DNA from: Bidens hawaiensis | Taxonomy: Eukaryota; Streptophyta; Magnoliopsida; Asterales; Asteraceae | DNA length: 64,000 nt | Direction of reading: 5' to 3' | NCBI GenBank assembly: GCA_021521415.1 | Contig: JAIQDT010001741.1 | Coordinates: forward strand, 424,910 to 488,909 | In this document: in pieces, positions 24,006 to 36,800 of the stretch | Numbering within the stretch: the first letter of the stretch is position 1 | Layout of the letters: every line of letters begins with the position of its first letter | Made by a program: the position numbers and the translations under genes | The notes under the pieces: generated by a model | What the model was told of the DNA's origin: nothing | Databases searched by the model: none | What the model saw: the letters and a program-made list of their open reading frames with translations, nothing else

Positions 24006-24040
<35 letters not shown>

Positions 24041-24677
24041 CCAAAAGTTTCCAAAAGTGATGGAGTTCCATGTAATTTGTTATCGCTCACCATAGATTTG
24101 GCAAGAAAGTGATAGTTCGGGGATTTTTTTGCACCAAGTCGTATACCCTATCTCAATTAACTTTTCAATCAATGTGCTCTTTTATTGTTAATTAAAGAAA
24201 ATAGTATTAACAGTTCATATGTGTAGTTATAGACTTATAGCGGTGTACTTGAATTGATGCCAAAAAAAGCATTAATTAGTACGTGAACATTCATGCACAT
24301 GTAGAAACGTGCATGTGTTTCGCTATGTATATTTGTACGCCTACCTTCTTAAACGTGCTATGCTTTATTGGCATTTCACAATGGCAGTTTAAAATTTTTT
24401 TAAAGTTAAGAGTTTTACGGCATTTAATGCGTATAATGCGATAAAATGCGATAATTTTTTAAGGGGTAAAATTATCGATTGTACATATTAAAAATTAGAT
24501 GGAATATTTATACTTTTATTCCTTAATCTTTCCCACACCATTAAAACTTTAATAATTTCTATTTGTTTTCTTGTTATGTACTTTTATCTTTGAACATATT
24601 ATGTTTTATCAAATTCTCAACGCACCATTATGACATGCTTATTTTTGTCGATGTTTTAATGTAATTTTTATTTTTTT
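24006..24677. other. AT-rich intergenic sequence
   Basis: A (TA)n tract to about 24038, then unique-looking AT-rich sequence. I see no gene or element ends here. Confidence 0.6.
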
Positions 24678-25893
24678 GAGTAAAGTGCCGAAATTGTCAA
24701 TGAGGTTTGGTCAATTATACGATTTTCGTCCAAAGAGTTTATTTTGTGCAACTAGACGAGACCATCAAGGTTTCCAATTTCTTACCAATTACGTCAATTT
24801 GATAATACTCTTAAGTTTGTGAGGGGTATTTCTGTCTTTTACTAATTTATTCATTTAATAATTTCTTTAATTGATATGTGATAACTCCTGCAAGTCAAGA
24901 CCACACCCACAACCACCATCTTGCCCAAAGCATTGATCAATAACACTAGATACCCCAACATTTTCCTCACCCTCTACCCAACTTCCTATCAAAGGCCATT
25001 TAAAAACAAGAAATTAGAAGGTAAATGGAGAACAATCAATATGACAGGAACAAGAATCAACTAGAGAAGATTCCGAAATGGCTCAAAGAACCCTATCTCC
25101 CTTTCTTTGCAACGAATTTCATCACCAAATTGAACTCAAAATACATCAAATCAGAACAACTTTACCGATCTACGGTGCTAGCCCTTTTAACCAAGATCTG
25201 TTAACAACACACCACCACATCATCAATGATGGGAGAGAAGTGGTGGCGGATAGCAATGACGGTGGCATGATTGGTGTGTGTCTCAGGCGAAGAGGACGAG
25301 GTTGAAATTAATGCCAGAGGTCACGAGAAAACTTTAGTCAAAAAGATTAGGGCTAGATAGTATAAGAATTTTCTTTTTCTTTTAAGAGAAAATTACTGTT
25401 TGAGTCCTTGTGGTTTTAAGGCGGAGGCATAATGAGTCCTCGAAACATTTTTTGAACTGATTGAGTCCCCGTGGTTTCAGAAACGAACCATTTGAGTCCG
25501 CCCTTACTTAACTTTCAGGGTAAAACTTTCATTTGACTGAAAGCACAGGGACTCAAATTGTTCGTTTCTGAAACCACATGGACTCAAATTGTTCGTTTCT
25601 AAAATCACGGGGACTCAACCAGTTCAAAAAAAGTTTCGGGGACTCATTGTGTCTCCGCTTTAAAACCACAGGGATGCAAACAGTAATTTTCTCTTCTTTT
25701 AATTTATTGTTTATGTGAAAGGACAAATTCATACCTCAGTGAAAAGACCCTTGACTTAACGATTAAATTAAACGGAGTTGGATGTAATTGGCAAGAAATT
25801 GGAAACCTCGATGGTCCAGTTGCACAAAATAAACTATTTTGATGAAAATCGCATAATTAACCAAACCTCAAGGACAATTTTGACACTTTACTC
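24678..25893. mobile_element. Terminal-inverted-repeat element (1.2 kb) with a nested one
   Basis: Left GAGTAAAGTGCCGAAATTGT and right reverse complement GAGTAAAGTGTCAAAATTGT; similarity continues inward for over 100 bp with changes (the 'TTTGGTCAATTATACGAT' region). A plus-strand ORF of 75 codons (25078-25305) lies inside; I do not recognise it and it may be a captured fragment or chance. A second foldback element is nested at 25386-25693. Typical of non-autonomous Mutator-like elements, but no TSD was established. Confidence 0.65.
25386..25693. mobile_element. Foldback element with long inverted repeats
   Basis: Ends GAGAAAATTACTGTTTG and its inverse. Arms of roughly 130 bp repeat motifs such as 'GAGTCCCCGTGGTTTCAGAA' in opposite orientations. 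It would fold into one long hairpin. Confidence 0.75.
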
Positions 25894-26648
25894 TTTTTTT
25901 TAATATTGAAATGCGAATTTTAGTATAGAAGTCATAGTTACATAAACGTTCAAGTCCCATAAAGGTATAAGTTGCAAGTTTTATTAAAATCTTAACAATT
26001 TTTTATTTTCCATCAGATGTTTCTTTAACGTACGGGATTTAGCCCACGCTATCCCAAAGGTAAAAGATATAGTCCTCCAACTATTGCTACAATTTACAAA
26101 ACCAAAAAGTACAAAACAAATCCCCACATTGTTACTACAAACCAAATTACAAAAGCAAAAAGTACAAAAACATGTTAAAATCAAATGTTCTTACAAAACC
26201 CACTTTGTATAGAGTTCCTGCATAAAAAAAATTAAGAAAAAAGTATTATGTAAATTAAATTTCTGCCTCTCTACCGTTAAACTGAAGGGTGTAATTAATC
26301 AAGCATCTCACATGCCAATGTCCGTTTCTAGCCCCCTGTTAGGAACTCGGAAATGTAAATCGGTTTACTGAATAGTCTTATGATTTTATGGGGCATCAAA
26401 TTGAGCTTGTTTAAACCTAGGTGTGTAATTTTGGGAGTTATTGTAAAGGTCCATGGATTCTGAATCGGACTTCATGTTCAATTCGTTCGACCCGATTACT
26501 TCGGCACTTTCACTGCTTGATTTATTGTCGACACACTTTTTTATGACTTAATTTTGTTTCTTGGCTATATGCTTTTTTTTTCAAAAATTGCTAGAAAATG
26601 ATGACCATTGCAGAATAATATCACCATTTGATATGTTAAATGGTCTTA
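25894..26648. other. Intergenic sequence without recognisable genes
   Basis: AT-rich. The minus-strand ORF at 26184-25984 has no recognisable domain and no support. Confidence 0.5.
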
Positions 26649-27603
26649 AGAGCATTCTCAATTCATTCTCTAAATTATGCAAAAGGATTCTTCATTTTTT
26701 ATAGATGGTTAAAAATGATTATGAAAAGATGATGAAAAAATAGTAATGAAGGTGAGAATTAAAGTAAAATTCAGATAACAGCTCAAACGAGAGATATCTC
26801 CAAAACGCAAATAATTATGTTTTTATATTTATAATATAATGATTGCTATTCGTTTTAAAATATTAGCAAATATTCAGTTCTATGTAGGTTAACAATGACT
26901 AAAAATATGGAGTCCTTAACGCATTTAAGCATTCCCAATAGCGTCTATATCTTCATCTCTATAATTACACCAAAAAAACACTAGATATTCTTATCTTCTT
27001 TTCAATTAAATAATGCTTTGATATACTTCTATCATTTCATTTTCTCTCTTCTCTATTCTAAACCACTTTCAAAAAGCATTAAAAATTATAAAGGGTGAAC
27101 AGTGTTTCTTCAAATGTATTCATGAATAAAAGTTTCTCTATCTCATTTGCTCACAATCACTTACAACTACTCTATATATCATAAAAAAATTCACTCACAA
27201 TTATATGGAAGACCTATTATGAATGCTCACTTTCCGTCCACATATATATAATTTAACTAAAACGTGTTATTTTGTAAATTTACTCTCATTTCTAAGAGCA
27301 TACATCTCACACTCCATCCCCATATCTGACCCATTAAACAATACATTATTATTCTATTTCTAATTATTTTATCCCTTTCTTCCACTCACACAACACACAA
27401 AAATATCAAAAATAATATATGGGGTTAGTGGCGGGTTGTGAATAGTAGCGCATCAAGTAAGGGGGGTGCGTTTGCTTTCCATAAAAATATGAGGCTGGGA
27501 TATGTAGATAAGAGATGTAATGGAGTAATCTTTTAATGTTTTTTTTTACTTAATTAAAATATAAAAATAAGCTTGGAAATGAGAGATTGATTGAGAATGC
27601 TTA
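26649..27603. mobile_element. Cluster of miniature elements with GAGCATTCTCAA-type ends
   Basis: TTAAGAGCATTCTCAATTCA at 26648 and its inverse TTGATTGAGAATGCTTAAA ending at about 27605 look like outer ends. Further inverted copies at about 26925-26945, 27220 and 27295 suggest several related elements inserted together. Non-coding. Exact boundaries uncertain. Confidence 0.45.
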
Positions 27604-29077
27604 AACTCAGCCTTACTTCTTTAATTAATGGCCCGGAACTAGTCTAAATGGTCAAGTTAGTTTTGGTTCAAACCATAAACACGATAGACAAAAGGATCGT
27701 GTTCGTGTCAACATGTTAGATGTTGACCCATTTAATCTGTCTATTTAATATTTATTTTTAAAAGGTGTGTACACATTTACTTCAACTATTTTAATTATTG
27801 TTTTCTTTATCAGCATTTACAACATTAAAATAATTGTCACGTTTCAATTTGCACATAATCAAAAACTCTTACCCATAAACAATAGCGAAGTGGCCCATTT
27901 CCCAAACTTACACCCTTAACGCCAACTGACTAATTGCAATCAAATTGTACTATTATCTATAGAATTCAATGTTGCACCGCAACACCGTGCGGGTCTCACA
28001 CTTGTAAAACGAATCTTTTGAGGAAAAAAAAATAACAAGACCGTATATTAGGTTTTTCTTTTTAAATTACTGAGCACAAATTGTTTGAGAAAAATCAATA
28101 TAAATCTTAAATTGCATATAATGATTGAGTTCAAATAAAAAATTTGATTTTTCTAAAAAGAAATGCATTTTGGTCTACCACTATAATCTTAAAAATCCAC
28201 TTAATTTATTTCAAAAGCCTACTTAAATCTTCACTCATCTGCTGCAAGTACAACCACCATCACTCCACCGCCCACCACCACCACAACCGCCACCTACCGT
28301 CACCACCTACCCGGAAATTTTCATTGGAAAGGTTGTCGGAATTTTTCGCCGAAAAAGTCGTCTGAATTTTTTGGCTGGAAAAAACACAATAGAAAATATT
28401 ATGAAAAAACACAATGTAAAAACACAATAAAAAAACACAACGAAAAATACAATTGTATAATGCAATTTGATAAAACACAATTATGTAAAATACAATTTGT
28501 AAAAAAAAACCTACTAATTTTTTGATCTTTATATAACAATATGGCACTCATACAAAAAATAAAAAAAAAACTCGTTATTATGATGATTTTATTTATTTTA
28601 AATGTTGAATAAAAAACTTATTAACGTTTTAAAATGAGGTGTGACTTGTAATGTGCTTTGCATGTGAAGTGAGAAAATCAACAAATGTGTTATCCTTATT
28701 ATGCCATTCTCCTTATGTAACACTTGATTTCACCCTTAAACTAATCTCAACCATCAATGTTAAAACCAATAAATTGGATTACTTCTTACTTTTTTTACAA
28801 AAGTCACACTTACTATTATAACCTAACCCTTAAATATAATAATAAAAAAAAGTTATAAGGAATATAGTGAGTTGGCGTGTTATATTGGCTTAAACAAATC
28901 AAATTAACTCATGACCGACTCCCACAACGCCACTTCAATGTAGTGTGATGCTGTGTTGACCGCTCGCACGAACGGACCATTATAAATAGTCTTAAATGTT
29001 ATTGATTAACTTCATTTAATGTTATAATAAAAAACACAAACTTTATACAATAATAATGAAGTAGGGTTGTCTAAAAA
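27604..29077. other. Intergenic sequence; A-rich AAAACACAAT repeats at 28385-28505
   Basis: No gene is supported. 28385-28505 repeats AAAACACAAT-like words about eight times. The plus-strand ORF 28144-28365 is a His/Pro-rich low-complexity reading and is not a credible gene. Confidence 0.55.
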
Positions 29078-29082
29078 GTTTG

Positions 29083-30754
29083 TGTCACATCCTAATTAAG
29101 GCGGAAATACCAGGACGTGAACTGTTGGTTTACAACTCATAAGGTACTATTATACAATTTAAATATAAAAATATCTAATTATTTATTTATTATAAAATTT
29201 CAATCAAATATACAAAGTTTAACAAATTATCAAAATAAAAAATAGTACACAAATATCTTTTATTTCATTAACTAAAATTTCTCTATTCTTCATCTTAGCT
29301 TCAACCAAATGATAATCTGCATATGCGTACAAAACAAACATAGATTTGTCAACACGAGGTTGAGTGAGAAAAGTCACCGGTTTTGAAATAATAATTATAT
29401 ATAAATAAAATGAGCAAAACTGATATTGTGAGTTAAATCAATAAAACCATGAGCAAATAGTTGTGTCAGTTGACCGTTGCATTGCGAATCGGGCATTGGC
29501 TACTATGACTAGCATATACAAATGTGGGTGTCGGCTGACCATCGCCATGCGAATCGGGCTTTGGCTACTAAGACGGCCCATGATCATACTTTAATGTGAT
29601 TATGATAGGCCTCTCCGAATACGATAAAGTAAACAATTAAGCAATTAGCATTTAATTGATAACACACAACACTCACAGTTTGCTAGTGCATATATAATAT
29701 AATACGTATATATTGATTAGTACGCAAGTGTCCCCAAAAAATTTAAAAGCTGTAAAAATAGGGGAATAACTTCTCACCTTGACGTTAAGCGAATAACCCG
29801 GGAGATAGAATAAACGAGCAAAGTTAGCGTGACAAGTTTTCTGATCCAATCAGACCTGAGACTTATACATAATAAAATAGAGTCAAAACCGGAAACATAA
29901 TCGCTGTAATCAATCCAAACGGATATCTAGAACTCCGGTTATGAGATTTTCAGTAAATAAGCGAGCTGGTATTGACCAGAATCCGAACAACGAGTCAGAA
30001 GTCGGGTTTTGGTCATTACACTCAATATCTCGAGATAAAACTAAAAGTCTTCTGGACCGAAAGCTAATTCCGATAAAAAGATATAGTAATTGAAAAATCA
30101 TTAAAAATGATTTTTATGCCCTTAAACGGGTCGGAAAGCAATTAACCGACAAAACCCCATCAATCAGTAAAATTGATTGAGATCAAAGTGGTCTTGTACA
30201 TCAAAGTCAAACCGTAGATGAAAGAACTTGAACAAACTTTATGAAATTGATAAAAGAGAAGAATAATTTTGTGGGATATGGGGAGGATGGCTGGAAATCA
30301 GTAGTTTTTAGGGTTTAGAGATGTGTTTTGATTAACTATAATAGGTTATAACTTGTTTATGAATTAATTCGTTCGATTAGGAAACGAAATAAGCTATTAA
30401 TGAGAAAATCAGGTATAATAACTAACAAAATTCAGCTTGGACAACAAGAAAACGAGTTTGGATCTGAAATAAAATTTCTTGGAGTTTAAGTTTTATTGAT
30501 TTAATCGAAAATAGGAAAGAATTGACAAAATTAGTCTATGTAGTTCCCAAAAATGCATTTTTAGCAATTTTAAGTGATTTTAAGAGTTTCTAAGCACTAT
30601 TTGGCATGATTGAAAGTTATGAAATTATAAAATAAGTTAAACCAAGTTAAATACCAATAAATACAAGTTTTAAATAGTTCGAGAGATCCGAATTACATTC
30701 CCGAATCGGTTTAAACATAAACGAATACAAATACTAAAAATCCGAGATGTTATA
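29083..30754 (-). mobile_element. Solo LTR (1.7 kb), family D-like
   Basis: Flanked by GTTTG on both sides (29078-29082, 30755-30759). Plus-strand ends are TGTCACATCC and GAGATGTTATA, so the minus-strand LTR starts TATAACATCTCGG, with the expected TG changed to TA. The start resembles that of the LTRs at 54720 and 61686 (TGTAACATTTCGG). A roughly 60-bp segment with 'GCGAATCGGGC' is directly repeated at 29465-29575. Confidence 0.8.
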
Positions 30755-30759
30755 GTTTG

Positions 30760-31738
30760 TGACTCGTTTAAAATTTGTTGAAAAGAGCTTGTATCTAAAC
30801 AAGTCGAGCTGGCTATGCTTGGTTAAACCAAGCTAGGGTTGGTTTAGCTCGTGGCTCACATTTATGTTTAAAGTAGATAGATTCCTGGCGCGTTGCGCTG
30901 GGTTGATGTTATTGACAGTCAAACTCATACAACTTATCAAACCATGCAGTGCGACTGTGTATCAAGGTGCATTCAATCAGTCTGGGTTACGAAACTAGAA
31001 ACAAACCCCAAAAAAACTTTGTTAACGCCCCAATACAACAACTTAACATAACAAAAATGCGTATTGCGGTTGCGAACCTACGAAAGTTTGGTTGTATCTG
31101 GTTATGGTGACGAAAGTAAGGCAAAACATAAATTCTTCAACATCTAAATACAACAATTTAACATATTTAAAATATAAAAAAATCCAGTGAACAAAAAAAT
31201 AAACATACGTGTTGCAGTCGCAAACTGATACGAATTCGTTAATTTTGGAATCGTTAAACAAAAAAACGTGATAAGTAACTTACATGTTGTGCTTGCGAAC
31301 TAACTCGAATTCGGCCGAAATCGACGTTGTCAGCACTAAATCGTAGAAAGAAAACCATTCGTTATGGTGGCGAACCTCCACGAGTTCGGTCAGTATCGGG
31401 TTACGACACCAAAACTAAAGCAATAAGTTAATTCGTCTATACTCATAAAATAACAAATTAACGTATTTAAATAAAAATAATCGCGGCGAAAACAAAAAAT
31501 ATACGCACGTAATGACCGTGAATTTGTTCGTCTGGATCAATGGCAAAAAGAGTCGCATAAGAAAAAACCACGTGTTGCGACCACAAGCTGACACAAATTT
31601 GATATAAAAAACTCGCATTTTACAAATTAGAAACATAAAATAAGTAAAATAAAAAAAACCGACCAACCATGTGTGGTCGTGTGGACCAATCACGTGGTTG
31701 TGTCGCCAAACTTCTCGATTATTATATATAATAATGAT
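30760..31738. repeat. Intergenic block with degenerate repeats
   Basis: About five diverged copies of a block with words like GTTGC(A/G)GTCGCGAACT and GAATTCG occur between 31050 and 31600, spaced 70-110 bp. 30878-30912 (CCTGGCGCGTTGCGCTGGG) could be a decayed Helitron-type hairpin end. No gene. Confidence 0.4.
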
Positions 31739-32144
31739 CTCGGCTTTAAAAAGTGAGGCAAAGAAAAGCGACGGGATTTATAACAGATGCATGAAACGCC
31801 AGACGCAAAAGAGAGAGCTTTTTGTATACGAGGCGAACATACTTATGAGTTTTTAGCATCCTGACCCATAATTTAGTTATATTTAAGCATTAAATAGACT
31901 TACTGTATAAACAATCTATACATACAACCTAAAAAACATATTGTTCAACATTTAAAAGCTTTAAAATCACTTGTGTACAAAAGGCGAGCGCCTCAACTTC
32001 GCCTCATGTCGCTTTTTGCCTAAAAATCTAGCCACAGGCTCGCCTTTTAAACATTGCTCGGCTTGACTAGGCCAAAGCGAAGAGGCCCTCGCCGTAGGTC
32101 GCCTCTTGTCTCGGCTCGCCTCAGGTGCATTTTTTTAAACCAAG
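31739..32144. mobile_element. hAT-type miniature element with low-complexity interior
   Basis: Perfect 8-bp target duplication ATAATGAT (31731-31738, 32145-32152). Terminal inverted repeats are CTCGGCTTTAAAAAGTGAGG and CTTGGTTTAAAAAAATGCAC (reverse complement of the right end). The interior is full of GGCGA/TCGCC words. An 8-bp TSD is the hAT hallmark. Confidence 0.8.
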
Positions 32145-32291
32145 ATAATGATATTAGATGCTAGAAAAAAAATAATAAATAATAATATTAATTCTTACTA
32201 TTTCAAAGATGCTGGATTATTTTTTTGATGTTTTGTTTTTAGAGACACTTTAAAAAATCAACATAGCAAATCATAACATTTTTTACAACCA

Positions 32292-32338
<47 letters not shown>

Positions 32339-32943
32339 ACCCAAGCACGTCATATATTTTAGACACACTATAACATTGTGTTTAGTGTCTTTTTCGGCAT
32401 GAATTAACATCGTCTTATTTTCTGTTTTTTGGTTTTTAATTATATGTATATTTATGTGTTTGAAAAATTAACAAACAAGTTGGCTCGAGTTTTTTACGAG
32501 CCAAACTTGAGCCAGGATTTCCAGGTCACTAAAATTTTGAACGGAGCCCGAGCCGGCTCATTTCTGTCCTATATATATGATATACAATAAGTACATTTGA
32601 TCTTAATAAATTACAATTTTCAAATCATCCACACAAATTTGCATATATGCATGCAAAAACATTGATTTGAATCCAGATGATCATCACCATATTTTCAACA
32701 AAACGCTAACCAATTTAGAAATTATTATTATTATTATTCATCACCAGTAACAACATGTGCACTTATTATTATTATTATCATTGAGTGCCAAGATCCAACG
32801 TAAACGATCAAGAATTTGAAACTGAAAAACACACATACACTGAATACACATAGTGGGTCCCTCTCTTCCTCTTATTAGTTATTATGATCGTTGAGTTTAA
32901 TCTTGATTCGATTTGTTTATAGGGAAATTTAGTTTGATCGAAA
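32145..32943 (+). promoter_or_regulatory. Upstream region of the CLB1-like gene
   Basis: Contains a (TA)n tract at 32291-32336, a GAGCC/GGCTC low-complexity patch near 32480-32565, and ATT trinucleotide runs at 32724-32780. Just before the start is a CT-rich stretch (32855-32875). No clear TATA box could be assigned. Confidence 0.4.
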
Positions 32944-33823
32944 ATGGGATTTGTTTCGGGAATGTTTATGGGTGCTTTATTCGGGATTTCCATTATGGCG
33001 GGTTGGCGTTATATGATGAGGAGTCGAAGCCGAAGTCGAGCTGCCAAGGTAATGTGTTAGTCTAATAATCATATTATGATTAGATGTTGTTATGAACAAA
33101 TTTGAGTTTTTGTTTAGGTTGATCATGATTATAATGTTTTATTTAGGGATCTATGTTCATCATGAATGTTTTAGGAAACAATTTTATGTTAGTATATATA
33201 AATAGAGATATAGGGTCATATATTTTGTTTGGTCTTCGTTCTTTACATTAATACTGAAAAGTAAATATCGCGTGCTTTATGTTCGAGTTTGGGCCTGATT
33301 TCCAACACTCTTTATTGTTATTATTACAAATTAGTGACGTAATTGAACAAATTATATCACTAATTTGTTATCATAAACTAACGCAGAGCGGAAGCAGAAT
33401 ATTGTATGCTTGTAATATTGTTTAGGTTGATCATGATTATACTAATGTTTTATTTAGGGATCCATGTTCATCACTGATATTGTTAATATATTGATTTAGG
33501 GTTTGTTTGGATGTACTACTAAACTTGCAATAATATGTTTTAGGAAACGATTTTATGCTGGTATATAGGCCCGGCTCAAAGCAGGGCAACAGACCCAGGA
33601 CCATTCTCCCAAGAGGCCCATAATTGTTAATAGAAAATATTTATATTTTATATATTATTTTATTTTAAAAGAAAAGCATACAAAATGACTCGTTGTTTTA
33701 ATGGAAATAGTGTTAGGCTATGATTTTAAAGGTCACGAGTTTAATTCTCACAAGTTGCTTTCTTCTTAATTTTTGTATAGAAAAGAAATTTCATTTGTTA
33801 TTTATATGAGTTATTTTAACAAC

Positions 33824-33871
<48 letters not shown>

Positions 33872-36800
33872 TTGTTTTGGTCTGTTGTGGGCTTTTGAAA
33901 GGCAACCCTATTTGTAAAAGTGTCAAATTATCTAATTGATAACGCGATTTTAGGGCCCGTTATTTTCACTCGTCCCAGGCCCCAAAATTTTAAAGGATTC
34001 TTGGAGACGGCCAAGCTGGTATAAATCGAGACGTAGGCTCATTTTATTTTGTGTAGTTTTCGTTCAAATATCACGTGCTTTGTGTTCGAGTTGGGCCTGA
34101 TTTCCAACACTCTATACTATTATTATTACAAAACTAATTTATCATATACTAACACAGAGCGGAAGCTCGGAATAGACATAGATATCTTCTCAAGAAAAAA
34201 TAAGATGATATTAAATGCTTGAAAGATTACCTGAGAGATCCTTTTATAGATTTTTTAAAATTGGTAGATATGCCAGATTTTCGAAATTACAAACCGCCTA
34301 ATAATAATGAAACTAAAGACTTAAATAAACGTGTAAAATAAGATAACAAAAGATTTATGCGTTTTTATACTAAAGAGAAATACTTGTCTTCACTGAATAA
34401 ATTGGACCCCTAATTGATGGAATTCGGATCTGGCAACTTGGCCAAACCACCAGCGGGCCCCGTAACTCCACTCGTAGCCAAGTTTTTGCTCCTTTTGTGT
34501 TAAGCCCATTTTCACTTGTCTCGCTGGTCTAAATATGAGTATGCTAACTATTGTATCAGCCTCTCACCATTGATTGTGTTATCTTGAAGTTTTACTTAAC
34601 AAATATGCAGTTTTTTTGTTAAAACATTTAATTATTTTAATGAAAATGCTTTATTTTTTCCCCAGGCAGCTGATATAAAGCTTCTTGGATCTCTTGATAG
34701 AGAAGACCTAAAAAAACTTTGTGGTGATAACTTTCCTGAATGGATATCTTTTCCTGTTTATGAGCAGGTTATATTTTTATACGTGATTATTGAGTTAAAT
34801 AATATTACATTTGTCATAGTAAATAACTTTTATACGCGTGTTTTTCAGGTAAAATGGCTGAACAAACAGTTGAGCAAACTATGGCCATATGTTGCTGAAG
34901 TGAGTTTTTCTACCTTTGCTATTTATCACCTATATATTATTATTGTTGTCATTGTTATAGTTATTATTTGCTATCTCAAATATTGTTTGTAGGCTGCTAC
35001 GATAATAATAAGAGATTCGGTTGAGCCGATATTGGAAGAATATCGTCCGTCAGGAATATCATCTTTGAAGTTTAGTAAATTGTCATTAGGAAATGTTGCA
35101 CCGAAGATTGAAGGTATGCTAACGAACAATTACACAAACAGTCCATGTGGTCTGGCTATATTGCAACGTTAGTCCCAAATGTATGAACAAACGTAACATC
35201 ATTGGTCTCTAAAATGGATGGACGTTAACTTGGTCTGTCAAGTAGGTGTGAAATGACCAAACTACCCATGCCCATTAATTAGTTGAGTTTTCAAGACACA
35301 TAATATATGCAGGTATCCGAATTCAGAGTCAAAAACAAGGTCAAATAACAATGGATATGGATTTCCGATGGGGTGGTGATCCGGATATTGTTTTAGGAAT
35401 CGAAGCAGGTGTTTCGTTACCTATTCAGGTTAGAGTTAATTCAACAATTATGGTATTTTTTTTATCATTTTGAAAACAATTTAAATGAAGATCAAAATAT
35501 TTGTTGCAGCTGAAGGATCTTCAAGTTTTTACTATTATTCGCGTTATTTTTCAACTTTGTGAGGAAATCCCTTGCATCTCTGCTGTTGTTGTAGCCTTAC
35601 TTTCTGAGGTAATCATACTAAATTATGGTGAAAAAATAAAGTGAACTCTTTTTTTGGTCAACTAATACAAAAATGATGCTACTTTGTATCAGCCGAAACC
35701 AAGGTTCGATTACACATTAAAGGCGATTGGAGGAAGTTTAACAGCCATTCCCGGACTTTCAGATATGATTGACGTAAGTTTTCTTTATTACAAGATTGTA
35801 ACTTGTTTAATCATTTTTGGCATAATTAATTACAATGGCGATATTAAGGGATAATCAGTCAACACAATCAAAGGAATTAATACTCAAAATATGTTATTCA
35901 AACCTTGAAATCGTTACCTAATTTATATACACAAATCTCTCCTGTAAATGCTCTCGTTTCCTTATTGTAAAATGCCTATATATGGCTTGTATTATGTATT
36001 ATGAAAGAAATACAATTCACAGAATTATAACTTTTATATGGTATCAGAGCATTTACAGGAGAGATTTGTGTATATAAATTAGGTAACGATTTCAAGGTTT
36101 GAATAACATATTTTGAGTATTAATTCCTTTGATTGTGTTGACTGATTATCCCTTAATATCGCCATTCCTTATAGTGTGTCATTATGTGTAGGATACTGTA
36201 ACTTCAATAATTACTGATATGCTTCAATGGCCACATAGGATTGTTGTTCCACTCGGTGGGGTGCCTGTTGATACAAGGTCGTATTGATTCATCACTAAAG
36301 TTATAGTGTAACATTGTTTAATAAACTAAATGAATTAGAAACCATAATGCATTTTGTTACAAAATGGATTTATAATTAAGTAGTATGTTAGGTTAGTAAT
36401 TATTTTACATATGTAGGTTCAATTTCAGTTTCAAAACCACAAAACTTTACATGTGAGCAATCTGAAAACAGTTTACTTGTTTAAGAGTAAATTACACCGA
36501 TGGTCCCTGTGGTGTGTCCATATTTTGGTTACGGCCCTCAAGTTTGAGAAATTACACACTTTGGATTCAAACTATGCAATATGTAATATTGTTGGTCCCA
36601 CATTAAATGGACGTTAACTTTTCTGTCAACTTTTAAGATGATGACGACAACACCCTTTTTAAAAAAATTTAAATTTAAAAAGTAAGATCCAGTGATCCAT
36701 GTATATTTAACTTTTTAGTCGCCGGTTAAATGCATAATTCTATGTAGAGTTAATTACACAAATAATCCATGTGGTTTAGCCGAAGTCACGGTTGCTTTGA

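Noticed and set aside
25078..25305. 75-codon ORF as an independent gene
   Set aside because: Inside a terminal-inverted-repeat element, no recognisable domain, no promoter evidence.
28144..28365. His-rich ORF
   Set aside because: Low-complexity CCACCA tract, no domain or splice support.
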